Of a stretch of DNA of 64,000 nucleotides, positions 45,809-54,212 are shown piece by piece. The DNA comes from Mycetocola saprophilus (lineage in GTDB: Bacteria; Actinomycetota; Actinomycetes; Actinomycetales; Microbacteriaceae). The translations under genes and the position numbers were made by a program. The stretch lies in assembly GCF_000718085.1 (NCBI RefSeq), contig NZ_JOEC01000001.1:1-64000 (forward strand), given 5' to 3'. Positions within the stretch are counted from its first letter, which is position 1, and every line of letters begins with the position of its first letter. The notes below the pieces were generated by a model. It made no database searches. It was not told the DNA's origin and worked only from the letters and a program-made list of their open reading frames with translations.

Positions 45809-47476
45809 GTGACTCCAGATGATCTCTCCCTAGCCCTGTACAACATCGTGCTGCCTCTGGCCGAGGCCGCCCGCGCCGGTTCCTCCGACGAGATCGCGCG
45901 AGAGGACATCACGCTGGAGCGTCCGAAGAACCGCGATCACGGAGACTGGGCCTCAAACCTGGCGATGAAGTTCGGCAAGAAGCTGGGTGTGAACCCGCGC
46001 GAGCTGGCCACCAGCGTGGTTGCCGCTCTGGGCGAGATCGAGGGTGTGGCCGGTGCCGAGGTTGCCGGTCCCGGATTCATTAACATTCGCCTGGACGCCG
46101 CCGCGGCCGGCGCCCTGGCCCAGACCATCGTCGAGGCCGGTTCCACCTACGGGCAGGGTTCGAGCCTGGATGGCGAAACCATCAACCTGGAGTTTGTGTC
46201 GGCCAACCCGACCGGTCCGCTGCACATCGGCCACACTCGCTGGGCCGCCCTGGGCGACTCGCTGGGTCGCGTGCTGCGCGCCGCCGGAGCGAAGGTGGCC
46301 AACGAGTACTACATCAACGACGCCGGTAACCAGATGGACAATTTCGGTGCGTCCATCCTCGCCGCGATCCGCGGCCAGGAGACCCCCGAAAACGGTTACC
46401 CGGGCGCGTACATCACCGAGCTGGGTGCCGCCGTGCTGGCCGCCCATCCGGAGATCACCGAGCTGGACGACCAGTCGGCCCTGGACCTGGCCCGCGAGAC
46501 CGGATACCAGCTGCAGCTGGGCGAGATCCGCGAGTCCCTAGCACGCTTCAACGTGCACTTCGATGTCTGGTTCAGCGAGCGCACCCTGCACGCCGCCGGC
46601 GAGAACGGTGCCCCCAGCGCAATCGATGCCTCGATCGACCGTCTGCGCGAGCAGGGTCACGTCTATGACAAGGACGACGCGATCTGGGTACGCACCACCG
46701 ACTTCGGTGACGACAAGGATCGCGTGATCCGTCGGGGTAACGGCGTCTTCACCTACTTTGCCGCCGACGCCGCCTACTACCTGAACAAGGGCGACCGCGG
46801 ATTCCAGCACAAGATCTACCTGCTGGGCGCCGACCACCACGGTTATGTACACCGTCTGAAGGCCGTCGCCGGCGCCGCCGGGGACAACCCCGAGCGCGAC
46901 ATCGAGGTGCTGATCGGTCAGCTGGTGTCGATCAACGGTGCCCGCCTGTCCAAGCGTGCCGGAAACATCATCGAGCTCAATGACCTGCAGGCCTGGCTCG
47001 GCACCGACGCGCTGCGCTACTCGCTGGCTCGCTACCCCGCCGATTCGCCCATCTCGCTGGACCCGGATCTGCTGAAGAAGCGCACCAACGACAACCCGGT
47101 GTTCTACGTGCAGTACGCCCACGCCCGCACCTGCGCGGTCGCCCGCAACGCGGCCGAGTCCGGGGTGGACCGCTCGACCTTCGCCCCCGAACTGCTGGTG
47201 CACGAGAGCGAGTCGGCCCTGCTGGGCGCGCTGCAGGAGTTCCCGCGGATCGTGGCCCAGGCCGCGACCCTGCGTGAGCCGCACCGCGTGGCCCGCTACA
47301 TCGAGGAGGTCGCCTCGCTGTACCACCGCTGGTACGACGCCTGCCGCGTGCTGCCGTTTGGCGACGAGGCGGTCGGTGACCTGCACCGCACGCGTCTGTG
47401 GCTGAACGATGCCACCGGAACCGTGCTGCGCAACGGCCTGGACCTGCTGGGTGTTTCGGCACCCGAGCGCATGTAG
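45809..47476 (+). CDS. argS: Arginyl-tRNA synthetase
   Basis: ArgS (555 residues) charges tRNA-Arg and is a class I enzyme. HIGH appears as PTGPLHIGHTRWAALGD (His-Ile-Gly-His near residue 137) and the KMSKS-like loop as SKRAGNI. The N-terminal additional domain (LERPKNRDHGDWASNLA) and the C-terminal anticodon-binding DALRYSLA to LLGVSAPERM are complete. The GTG start is given by the promoter position. argS usually heads a lysA-hom-thr cluster in Actinomycetota; here ~10 kb of other DNA intervenes. Confidence 0.96.
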   Translation: MTPDDLSLALYNIVLPLAEAARAGSSDEIAREDITLERPKNRDHGDWASNLAMKFGKKLGVNPRELATSVVAALGEIEGVAGAEVAGPGFINIRLDAAAAGALAQTIVEAGSTYGQGSSLDGETINLEFVSANPTGPLHIGHTRWAALGDSLGRVLRAAGAKVANEYYINDAGNQMDNFGASILAAIRGQETPENGYPGAYITELGAAVLAAHPEITELDDQSALDLARETGYQLQLGEIRESLARFNVHFDVWFSERTLHAAGENGAPSAIDASIDRLREQGHVYDKDDAIWVRTTDFGDDKDRVIRRGNGVFTYFAADAAYYLNKGDRGFQHKIYLLGADHHGYVHRLKAVAGAAGDNPERDIEVLIGQLVSINGARLSKRAGNIIELNDLQAWLGTDALRYSLARYPADSPISLDPDLLKKRTNDNPVFYVQYAHARTCAVARNAAESGVDRSTFAPELLVHESESALLGALQEFPRIVAQAATLREPHRVARYIEEVASLYHRWYDACRVLPFGDEAVGDLHRTRLWLNDATGTVLRNGLDLLGVSAPERM

Positions 47477-47485
47477 GTTGTTCTC

Positions 47486-47520
47486 AAACGCCCACCCGTT
47501 CTCGGGTGGGCGTTTGGCGT
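47486..47520 (+). terminator. Terminator after argS
   Basis: AAACGCCCACCCG pairs perfectly with CGGGTGGGCGTTT across a 4-base loop. Confidence 0.85.
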
Positions 47521-47620
47521 TAACGCGGGTTCGGCTGGGAATGTGTGTGTGGACGCACGCCGATTCGATCCGGGGCGTTATTGTCGAAATAACAGATTGT
47601 CTACCCAGGGGGAGCACGGC

Positions 47621-48466
47621 GTGAGCGAACGGAACGAGACCGAGGTTTCGGCCAACCAGGTGCTGTTTGAGCGTTTGAACGCGGCCCGGATCGAGCAGGA
47701 GGCCGAACCGCCCAAGAAGCGTCGGACCGGGCGTCGCTGGCTGGTCACCGGGATCGTCACCGTAGTGGTGCTGGGCCTCGTGGGCGGGGCGATTGTGATC
47801 GCCAACAACCTGGTGCGCGATGTGGCGCAGGACTCGGTGAAGTCGCTGGGTGCCAGCGCGGGGGCCACTTTCCAAGGGCCGCTGGATGTGAAGATCGGCG
47901 GCGACTGGCCGCTGTTCCAGCTGCTTTCGGGCTCGTTTGACGATGTTCGGGTGAGCGCCCAGCACGCGACCCTGCGCGGGGTTCCGCTGAGCTTTGACGT
48001 GCGCGCCCAGGGGGTGCCGCTGGATCCCAAGAAGCCCGCCAAATCGGTGCAGATGACCACCGTGGTGGATCAGGATGGGCTGAACGAGTTCATCAAGCCG
48101 CCCACCGAGGGTGGCACGCTGACCCTGGGGGATGGGGTGTTCGGGTACCACGAGGAGGTGACCGGCCCGTTTGGCATCAAGCTCGGCGTGCAGGTTTCCG
48201 CGCGTCCGGCCGTGAGCGGGACCACGATGACCCTCACTCCGGTGGGGGCCGAGGTGACCTCCTCGGTGGGGAACATCAACGTGGACCCGATCGTGCAGGC
48301 GGTCCTCGGTAAGGCCCCGATTCCGGTGTGCCTGGCCGATCGTCTGCCGCCGGGAGCGGAGGTGAAGTCGCTCACCGTGACCCCGCAGAACGCGACCATC
48401 GTGGTGGATGTCAAGGACATCGTGCTGACCGGTGACCTACTGAGCAGCCGCGGAAAGTGCGAGTAG
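47621..48466 (+). CDS. DUF2993 (LmeA-like) secreted/membrane protein
   Basis: A 281-residue protein with a short cytoplasmic N-terminus (KKRRTGRR), one membrane helix (WLVTGIVTVVVLGLVGGAIV) and an extracytoplasmic domain. The latter has the DUF2993 pattern: GPLDVKIGGDWPLFQLLSG, FDDVRVSAQHATLRGVPLSF and a long beta-rich end with paired cysteines (IPVCLADRLPP, GKCE). LmeA of mycobacteria, the best-studied member, is tied to lipomannan elongation. The GTG at 47621 follows GGGGGAG. Confidence 0.82.
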   Translation: MSERNETEVSANQVLFERLNAARIEQEAEPPKKRRTGRRWLVTGIVTVVVLGLVGGAIVIANNLVRDVAQDSVKSLGASAGATFQGPLDVKIGGDWPLFQLLSGSFDDVRVSAQHATLRGVPLSFDVRAQGVPLDPKKPAKSVQMTTVVDQDGLNEFIKPPTEGGTLTLGDGVFGYHEEVTGPFGIKLGVQVSARPAVSGTTMTLTPVGAEVTSSVGNINVDPIVQAVLGKAPIPVCLADRLPPGAEVKSLTVTPQNATIVVDVKDIVLTGDLLSSRGKCE

Positions 48467-48501
48467 CGCGGCGGTAGTACGTTCCGGTTGGCGTCCGCGT
48501 G

Positions 48502-48702
48502 TTACGGAGAGTGCGGGGCGGCGGGCATCTCGGCCCGATCGGTGACGGCCTGGATCCGCGCGGCAATCGCCGCGTTTTCCTTAACCTCATCGGCGTGCGC
48601 GCGCAGCGCCGAGAGAACCGCGGCGCGAATCACGCAATATAGAACGTAGAACCCGGCGGCGATGATGACCGCGATAAACGCGAGCTGTGAAAACCCGTCC
48701 AT
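48502..48702 (-). CDS. Small single-helix membrane protein
   Basis: This 66-residue protein has one membrane helix (LAFIAVIIAAGFYVLYCVI) followed by a basic-acidic helical tail. The ATG at 48702 follows GGGAGGC; earlier ATGs in the frame lack a ribosome site. It has no recognisable domain. Confidence 0.65.
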   Translation of the reverse strand: MDGFSQLAFIAVIIAAGFYVLYCVIRAAVLSALRAHADEVKENAAIAARIQAVTDRAEMPAAPHSP

Positions 48703-48857
48703 GATGCCTCCCCGATGGCGGTACGTGTGGATCAACGATAGCAGCGTAGCCACGGTGCCGCTTCGGCGCACCATGGTATCTAAAATCCTGTTCGTGAACT
48801 TCCTGCAAAATCGGATTTCGGATCGGGCTTGCCACTCATATGTGGTTAGCTAAACTC

Positions 48858-49322
48858 ATGATTCAGGATCCGGATGAGGTACTCGCGGGTATCGATGAAG
48901 ACGTGCGTCGGGCCGAGCGCCGCATGGCCGCTCAGGCACAGCTGGTCGAGACGATGGGGCAGCTGCGAGGTATTGCAACCGACCGCGGTCGGGACATCAC
49001 CGTCGAGGTGGACACCTCCGGCGCGATTACCGTGCTGAAGCTGACCGATCGCGCGACCGCCCTGGGCGGGACAAAGCTGGCCCCGGAGATTCTGCGCATC
49101 GTGACCGAGGCGCGGGGAAACCTGCAGGAGCAGATGCTGGCCTCGGCCCAGGAACTCCTGGGCGAGGACGATCCGGCCCTGGGAGCCCTGCGCGCCGAGG
49201 TGGAGGATCATCGCGAGCGTCAGGAGCGCGCGGCGGGGTTCCACGGTGAGGGGCTGCGGGTCGACGGCCCGCGGTTGGGTGGCCCGAGTCAGGGTGGTCC
49301 GCGGCTGGGTGGCCCGCGATGA
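48858..49322 (+). CDS. YbaB/EbfC-family protein of a type VII secretion locus
   Basis: A protein of about 154 residues. Residues about 45-100 (DITVEVDTSGAITVLKLTD, LAPEILRIVTEARGNLQEQM) fit the YbaB/EbfC fold, a nucleoid-associated protein often placed beside ESX substrates in Actinomycetota. The C-terminus is a Gly/Pro/Arg-rich repeat (RLGGPSQGGPRLGGPR). ATG 48858 matches the family; ATG 48840 would add six residues. It overlaps the next gene by 4 bases. Confidence 0.75.
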   Translation: MIQDPDEVLAGIDEDVRRAERRMAAQAQLVETMGQLRGIATDRGRDITVEVDTSGAITVLKLTDRATALGGTKLAPEILRIVTEARGNLQEQMLASAQELLGEDDPALGALRAEVEDHRERQERAAGFHGEGLRVDGPRLGGPSQGGPRLGGPR

Positions 49323-49639
49323 GCGGTGGCGAGATCGCCATCGACATGGCGATGCTGCGCCAGCATGCCGGTCGAGTTAGCCAGGTGGGGCGTGAGGTGA
49401 GCGAGGCCGCGAGTGCCGCGGGAAGCCAGAACATGGGCGATGGCGCGTTCGGGGTCATGTGTGCGTTTCTGGTGCCGCCGGCCACGATGATCACCGACGC
49501 GATCACCCAGACGATCAGGGATGCCGCCCAGGCACTTGATCGCACGGCCGCCGAGGTGCGCCAGGTGGCGGCGGATGTGGAGCAGCGTGAGGACGATATT
49601 ATCGCCCAGATCCGCGATCTTGAGCGGGATTTGAGGTAG
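49319..49639 (+). CDS. EspC-like/WXG100-type helical protein
   Basis: This 106-residue protein is mostly helical: an N-terminal helix (IDMAMLRQHAGRVSQVGREV) and a C-terminal helix (AAEVRQVAADVEQREDDIIA) flank a loop with small residues. It resembles EspC/type VII secretion targets and WXG100-like partners, though no W-x-G motif is visible. It probably pairs with, or marks for secretion, the large toxin encoded immediately downstream. ATG overlaps the preceding stop. Confidence 0.72.
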   Translation: MSGGEIAIDMAMLRQHAGRVSQVGREVSEAASAAGSQNMGDGAFGVMCAFLVPPATMITDAITQTIRDAAQALDRTAAEVRQVAADVEQREDDIIAQIRDLERDLR

Positions 49640-49642
49640 CGG

Positions 49643-51166
49643 ATGTCAGGGGGGAATTCGCTGGTTGCGGGGCCGGTCAACACGACGACGCCGTTCTCGG
49701 GGCTGTGGCTGATCGAGGATGGTCAGGGCATCGCCGCCGGTATCGAAAACGGGGACTGGCTGGCGACCGGCATGAGTGTCGTGGGCGGGGTGCTCGACGC
49801 GGCGGCGGCGATCATCGACCCGATCGGGCAGCTGCTGGGGATGGGCATGGCCTGGGTCTTGGACCACGTTGCGCCGATTAGTGACTGGTTCAAGCAGCTC
49901 ACCGGTGATGCCGGTCAGGTTGCCGGGTTCGGTCAGACGTGGGCAAACGTGGCCACGCGCATGCACGAGTCCGGCGATCTGCTGAGCAACCGCCTGGGCG
50001 ATCTGGAGGGCATGTCCGGCGCCACGATCGATGCCTATCGTGCGTATGCCGGCGATTTTGCCAAGCACCTGCACATGCTCGGCGACTGGTCGAAGGCGAT
50101 CAGCACCGGTTTGCAGGCGGCGTCGACGCTGGTGCAGGTGGTCCACGACCTGATCCGGGATATCCTGTCGCAGCTGGTGGGCACGGCGGTCTCGGCGGTG
50201 GTGACCTCCGCGGTCACCCTGGGCGCGGGAATCCCCGTTGCCATCGCGCAGATCGGTACCCGCCTGGCCTCCCTGCTGCCCAAGGCAACGAAGGCAATCA
50301 AGGGCCTGGTCGAGTCGTTCAAGGCGCTGCAAAACATGATCCGGCAGCTGGGCCCGATCATCGCCAAGGCGGGTAAGACGTTCTCGGAGCTGATGCGCAA
50401 GGCCGGCTGGGCAGTGAACGATGGTATAGCTCGCGCGACTCGGCCCGCGCGGGTGACCATTGAGAATTACAAGAGTGGACGCCCGCTTCGCTGGCAAGAA
50501 GGATTGTCTCCCGCTGATTTTGTACGGTATCGAGCACCAGATGGAGCCTGGGTCCGGCTTGACAGCAAATTTATACGAGACTCTGAGGCAGGAACAGGGC
50601 TTGTGCACGCGGAATTTGGCGAGAGTGCGGCAATTTCCCGACCGGAGAATAGCCCAAGCCAGTTTCTCGTCTCAGATCCTGAACACCGATATGGGTACGA
50701 ATATAAAACTGGAATTGCCCATAATAAGGAACAGTTCGATCAGAGATTCACAGATGGGTCGGGAGATCCTCGGATGCCAGATAATGGCGGGGCTAACCTT
50801 GGTTCTCGGGTGAAATACCTTGATGCCGTAGCTTTTCAACGAGATCATGGAAGTGTTTTGGACCGAGTCGGATATCCCGGTGGAGACTATTTAGCCGTCG
50901 TAGAAAATGGGCGCGCACCGTCATTTGAAGAGCGCGCGCTTCCCCCCGGCAACGTAAATCGCCCTTACCACATGTATGAGTTGACACCAGATGGTGCGCG
51001 TGCCATGAATGTCGAAGGGGTAACGATAGATGTCTCCCGCATAGCGCGGGGTTTCGGCCAACCCGGCGGTGGTCTTCAGCTTCAGATATTCGAAGCTGAC
51101 GGAAATGTGCTGAGCGTAGCGGATCTCATTGATCTCAAATATTTGAAACCGAAGCCATCAAATTGA
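49643..51166 (+). CDS. Polymorphic toxin: helical secretion N-terminus and TNT NAD+ glycohydrolase tip
   Basis: A 507-residue protein starting 4 bases after the previous gene. Residues 1-270 are helical, Ala/Gly/Leu-rich, with hydrophobic stretches (LVGTAVSAVVTSAVTLGAGI) typical of type VII substrates. Residues ~271-400 are a linker or pretoxin. Residues about 404-507 resemble the tuberculosis necrotizing toxin family (PF14021): LDRVGYPGGDYLAVV, EERALPPGN, YHMYELT and FGQPGGGLQLQIF. The Arg, Tyr, Arg and Gln of these motifs correspond to the catalytic residues of CpnT, which destroys NAD+. Base composition falls sharply at about 50455, where the tip begins, so the tip looks exchanged. The next genes are TNT antitoxin-like. 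Confidence 0.88.
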   Translation: MSGGNSLVAGPVNTTTPFSGLWLIEDGQGIAAGIENGDWLATGMSVVGGVLDAAAAIIDPIGQLLGMGMAWVLDHVAPISDWFKQLTGDAGQVAGFGQTWANVATRMHESGDLLSNRLGDLEGMSGATIDAYRAYAGDFAKHLHMLGDWSKAISTGLQAASTLVQVVHDLIRDILSQLVGTAVSAVVTSAVTLGAGIPVAIAQIGTRLASLLPKATKAIKGLVESFKALQNMIRQLGPIIAKAGKTFSELMRKAGWAVNDGIARATRPARVTIENYKSGRPLRWQEGLSPADFVRYRAPDGAWVRLDSKFIRDSEAGTGLVHAEFGESAAISRPENSPSQFLVSDPEHRYGYEYKTGIAHNKEQFDQRFTDGSGDPRMPDNGGANLGSRVKYLDAVAFQRDHGSVLDRVGYPGGDYLAVVENGRAPSFEERALPPGNVNRPYHMYELTPDGARAMNVEGVTIDVSRIARGFGQPGGGLQLQIFEADGNVLSVADLIDLKYLKPKPSN

Positions 51167-51199
51167 CGTTTCGGTCTTGGAAAGAATGGTGAATTAGAA

Positions 51200-51778
51200 A
51201 TGACAGAGGATAATTCGGCCCTTGCCTTGGATTCACGAGTGATGGAAGTTCTCCGTCTTGCCACAACCGAAGCTGCGGTTCGTCCCGCGGATAGCCCTGG
51301 GCAGTTCAAGTTCAAGTTTGACTCAGACAAGACATATTTTTTTGAAAGAACAGTCTCCGGTTGGGTGCGAGTAATGTCATCGTCGCGGCGGCAGCAGCCC
51401 GTATTCATCGCTGATTTTGCGGCGATGGAATACGTGAATCGCTATTTTGCGATGCTGGGCGGAAAGATTCTGCGCAATATTCGAGGGTTGCCCATGCTCG
51501 CTGAATCGCTGCGCGCGTCGAGCGTATCGGTAGGAAGCCAGGTGCAACCAGGAACAGTGCGTGTGAATGATGAAGTGCGTTCCGTGGAAATTCTGGCCTT
51601 TGGCGATACTCCAGCCGCTCGCTTTCCGTCTGCTGTAATAAGCCGTGTCTCGCAAGCCGCAGGGGCCTCCTGGTTTTTGAATCATTCCGTTGCGCAAATT
51701 CTCGCGTCCCAAGAAGACGACAAGGGGAGGCCACTGTTTACCGTTGCCTCCGATGTGTTCGGAGGAGGAGAGGTATAA
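51200..51778 (+). CDS. Imm61/TNT-antitoxin-like immunity protein, copy 1
   Basis: A 192-residue cytosolic protein lying 33 bases after the toxin gene, where the cognate immunity protein belongs. It shows the pattern shared by all four such genes here: a central FFERTVSGWVRVMSSSRRQQP, then ILRNIRGLPML, and a C-terminal ARFPSAVISRVSQAAGASWF with a final GRPLFT. The layout agrees with TNT antitoxin (Imm61) proteins, of which IFT is the mycobacterial prototype. It most likely neutralises the NAD+ glycohydrolase before export. Pairing with this particular toxin is inferred from position. Confidence 0.78.
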   Translation: MTEDNSALALDSRVMEVLRLATTEAAVRPADSPGQFKFKFDSDKTYFFERTVSGWVRVMSSSRRQQPVFIADFAAMEYVNRYFAMLGGKILRNIRGLPMLAESLRASSVSVGSQVQPGTVRVNDEVRSVEILAFGDTPAARFPSAVISRVSQAAGASWFLNHSVAQILASQEDDKGRPLFTVASDVFGGGEV

Positions 51779-51781
51779 GAG

Positions 51782-52393
51782 ATGATCGCTCCATTACGAA
51801 TTTCTGATTTCAGCAGGGATTTTCGAGACTGGTTACGTTACGGTAATCCGGCGGCGATGATCGAGCTTGCCGACACCGGTGCTGTTGCACTGTCGTATGA
51901 CAACGGTGACACGCTGGTTTTTATCCAGCCGTTGGAAAGCGGCTGGTTTGAAGTGGTCGAACAGCATCGGCGCAGCGCGTTGCCGTCAGGAACGGCGATT
52001 TTTAGTGCGGCATCGCTTGACCTGGTGGAGAAGAACCTGATCGTTCGACACGGATGGGCCGTGCGCCGGTATGCCGGTTATGCGTGGATTCCGGAGCGGG
52101 AATCCCGTGAGGCTCCCGCGCCGGGAACGAGCCTCCGATTTGTTGATGTGTCGGGAATTCCGGTTTCTCAGGGCTATACGGATGGGCTATACAACTCGGT
52201 GTTCGATGAGGTTGTTGCCGGAGGTGTCCCGATGATTCGGTTCGCTGGGGTGATGGGTTCGTCGCTATCATCGGCTGCCGCAGCGTCCTGGTTGATTGTG
52301 CCATCCACTCGCGAGGTCATTGAGTCGTATTCGCATCCCGAAGGGCTTCCCCTGTTTCCGCTGGGTTCGCCAGAGACTCGACCGGGAATCTGA
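51782..52393 (+). CDS. Imm61/TNT-antitoxin-like immunity protein, copy 2
   Basis: A 203-residue member of the same family. The core reads FIQPLESGWFEVVEQHRRS, and near the C-terminus PMIRFAGV, AAAASWLIVP and GLPLFPL repeat the family pattern. The ATG at 51782 follows GGAGGAGAGG, better than most in this region. It lies between copy 1 and an orphan TNT gene, sharing one base with the latter (TGATG). It could protect against the orphan toxin or against a foreign TNT toxin. Confidence 0.75.
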   Translation: MIAPLRISDFSRDFRDWLRYGNPAAMIELADTGAVALSYDNGDTLVFIQPLESGWFEVVEQHRRSALPSGTAIFSAASLDLVEKNLIVRHGWAVRRYAGYAWIPERESREAPAPGTSLRFVDVSGIPVSQGYTDGLYNSVFDEVVAGGVPMIRFAGVMGSSLSSAAAASWLIVPSTREVIESYSHPEGLPLFPLGSPETRPGI

Positions 52394-52821
52394 TGGGCGG
52401 GACAGAATCCGCGGGAGGCTTGAATCGCTACGCCCCGTTGAACGGTCACGTGAAGGATACCCTGGTGGCGTATCGGAATCCGCGTGCATTCATCATCGAT
52501 CACGGTCTCTATCTGGATCGTTGGGGCACGTTGGATGGAACCTGGTTTCACATTTGGGAGAAACATCGTGCGCCATCCTTTGGCGCGAGATCCTTACCGC
52601 CGACGGAGAAAAATGCGCCGTACTATCCGTTGGTCTTCACTGAGGCAGCGGCGATCACAATGGCACGTGATGGCATCGAGGCTCAGGTTTCGAGGACCAC
52701 ACGGTGGTTTGGTCAGCGCGGCGGTGCAATTCAAGCCCAGTTCTGGGCACCCGATGCGGCGAGCGGGTTCTTGACTGCCGAGGAAGTCATCCAGAGAGGA
52801 TATGCGTATGTCTCGCGATGA
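52393..52821 (+). CDS. Orphan TNT toxin domain (no secretion N-terminus)
   Basis: This 142-residue protein is a toxin tip without the helical N-terminal part. It keeps LDRWGTLDGTWF, APSFGARSLPP and FGQRGGAIQAQF, equivalent to the motifs of the full toxin upstream, so Arg, Arg and Gln are conserved. The Tyr of GDYLAVV is replaced by Trp (GTWFHIW), which may reduce activity. An initiator ATG overlaps the stop of the preceding gene (TGATG), with no clear ribosome site. Its stop lies 14 bases inside the next immunity gene. It looks like a displaced cassette that can re-enter the toxin gene by recombination, as in other polymorphic systems. Confidence 0.72.
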   Translation: MGGTESAGGLNRYAPLNGHVKDTLVAYRNPRAFIIDHGLYLDRWGTLDGTWFHIWEKHRAPSFGARSLPPTEKNAPYYPLVFTEAAAITMARDGIEAQVSRTTRWFGQRGGAIQAQFWAPDAASGFLTAEEVIQRGYAYVSR

Positions 52822-53371
52822 ACCCGTCATCGTTCTGACTGGTGACTTTGTGACCTGGATGACGGCCATCGGCGGCGACTCTCGACTTGCGAAGGACGGG
52901 TCGGTGTGGACCGCGGTCGATAGTGGTGCAACGATCTACGAGTATTTGCCTCTGCCGAATGGATGGTATCGGGTCACGCGGAGCGAACGCGGGAGCGAGG
53001 GAACTCTGGTTCTGGATGCCGTTCATCCGGAGTTTATTGAGAAACATTTGGTGATGCTTCACGCCAACTCGTTACGGTCAAGTCGTGGACTACCCATGCT
53101 CCTTCGCCGCGACCAGGGGTGGCCCGCGGCCCCCGAGACGGTGATTCGACCGACACATGCCCTGTTCCCCGACAGCGAGGTTTTCTTTCAGGAGGAGGTG
53201 CAGATCCGGGGGATTCCCGTTGCCCGGTTCCCCGGGGCTCCTACATCGAGATACTCCACTGCCGTGCATGCATCCTGGTACATGGAGGCTCCGCTTTCCC
53301 TTGTGATTCAATCCATTGATCATCCAACCGGAGCACCGTTGTTTCGGTCCTGGGCTCCGACTGAGCGCTGA
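52808..53371 (+). CDS. Imm61/TNT-antitoxin-like immunity protein, copy 3
   Basis: A 187-residue member of the family, overlapping the orphan TNT gene by 14 bases, as a toxin-immunity pair would. Central motif YEYLPLPNGWYRVTRSERGS, then LRSSRGLPMLL and C-terminal VARFPGAPTS, HASWYMEA, GAPLFRSW. The ATG at 52808 sits 7 bases after GAGAGGA; the ATG at 52802 is too close to it. Probably the cognate inhibitor of the orphan TNT tip. Confidence 0.78.
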   Translation: MSRDEPVIVLTGDFVTWMTAIGGDSRLAKDGSVWTAVDSGATIYEYLPLPNGWYRVTRSERGSEGTLVLDAVHPEFIEKHLVMLHANSLRSSRGLPMLLRRDQGWPAAPETVIRPTHALFPDSEVFFQEEVQIRGIPVARFPGAPTSRYSTAVHASWYMEAPLSLVIQSIDHPTGAPLFRSWAPTER

Positions 53372-53507
53372 GAACAGAGCCCCGCGGAATGCAATCACCG
53401 TCAAACTTGCAGCGCAATTCAAAGCTGGTTCGGGAGGTCAGAGGCTAGCTTATGAAACACAGGACGGGAAATGGCACATTCTTACGGAGGTAGTCACTGA
53501 TGAATAG
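53372..53507 (+). pseudogene. Degenerate TNT-like toxin tip remnant
   Basis: The last ~40 codons before TAG at 53505 read AITVKLAAQFKAGSGGQRL and then AYETQDGKWHILTEVVTDE. This lines up with the C-terminus of the intact toxin: the IARGFGQPGGG core becomes LAAQFKAGSGG and EADGN becomes TQDGK. There is no credible start and no upstream toxin motif. Its stop overlaps the start of the next gene by 8 bases, as in a functional toxin-immunity pair. It is a leftover of a displaced cassette. Confidence 0.6.
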
Positions 53508-53937
53508 AAGTGTTGGTGAGGAACCTCGCCGCGCATACGGTCGTTGGGCTGAGGACGTGGGATTTAAGATTGTAAGCACCCCGGCTGGACGGTATTTTCG
53601 CAACCCTGTGGGCGAGATCAGCTTTGCACGAATCGTGCAGACTCTTTCGGACGGTCAACTCCTCGTTGGCTTCGTATGGTTCAGCGATGAGGAAAATGCA
53701 GCCGGCTACACGAGCATCGCTTCAAACGATGTGGTCGGCGGAAGGGCAGGAATCGTCTGGGTACGGAAGATTGACGAAGGCTGCGCGCGGGGAATTCTGC
53801 CATCGGCACGGTTCGCTGAGCTCCTGGATATAGAGATGGCTGAGCAGTTTGGTCATATTGCAGTCGAATCTGTTCAGCGAATCGAAAGCCTTTCCCGACT
53901 GCGCACACTCGCAAAGACTGTGTCGTCTCGTTTGTAG
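53500..53937 (+). CDS. Unrecognised small protein, array family X, copy 1
   Basis: A 145-residue protein with no family I recognise. Its first half shares RRAYGRWAEDVG, GRYFRNP and SFARIV with the gene at 54763 (RKTYGRWAEDMG, GRYSHRP, TFARIV). The second halves differ. ATG 53500 lies 9 bases after ACGGAGG and within the stop of a toxin remnant. By position it should be an immunity protein of a second kind. It has no signal or membrane segment. Confidence 0.65.
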   Translation: MNRSVGEEPRRAYGRWAEDVGFKIVSTPAGRYFRNPVGEISFARIVQTLSDGQLLVGFVWFSDEENAAGYTSIASNDVVGGRAGIVWVRKIDEGCARGILPSARFAELLDIEMAEQFGHIAVESVQRIESLSRLRTLAKTVSSRL

Positions 53938-53940
53938 CCA

Positions 53941-54212
53941 ACCGGATTGGGACAGGACCCTGGGCTCCTACTTCCTCGGACCCTCGTGTATCAGGTTGAG
54001 TATGTCATCTAGTTGAATCTGGGTCCCGGCATGTATTTGCGGATGTAGAGAACATTGAGCTAGTAACACTGACGACCGCGGGACGAGCAATGCCTATGGC
54101 TGTTGGGCTTCCGATGCCGGCAGGCGGCGCATCACAGGTTCGGTTTCTTGGGCCCAAAGGTGATGCGTTCCCTATTGATGAGTTGGATAGATTAGGAATT
54201 TTTGATGAGTGA
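53941..54212 (+). pseudogene. Second degenerate toxin tip remnant
   Basis: From about 54000 the frame ending at TGA (54210) is open without a start codon. Its end, GLPMPAGGASQVRFLGP followed by DELDRLGIFDE, resembles the Pro-Gly-Gly C-terminal motif of TNT-type tips. A preceding fragment in another frame (LLLPRTLVYQVEYVI) may be the RALPP/YHMYE segment, so at least one frameshift is needed. The stop overlaps the next immunity gene by 8 bases. Confidence 0.5.
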
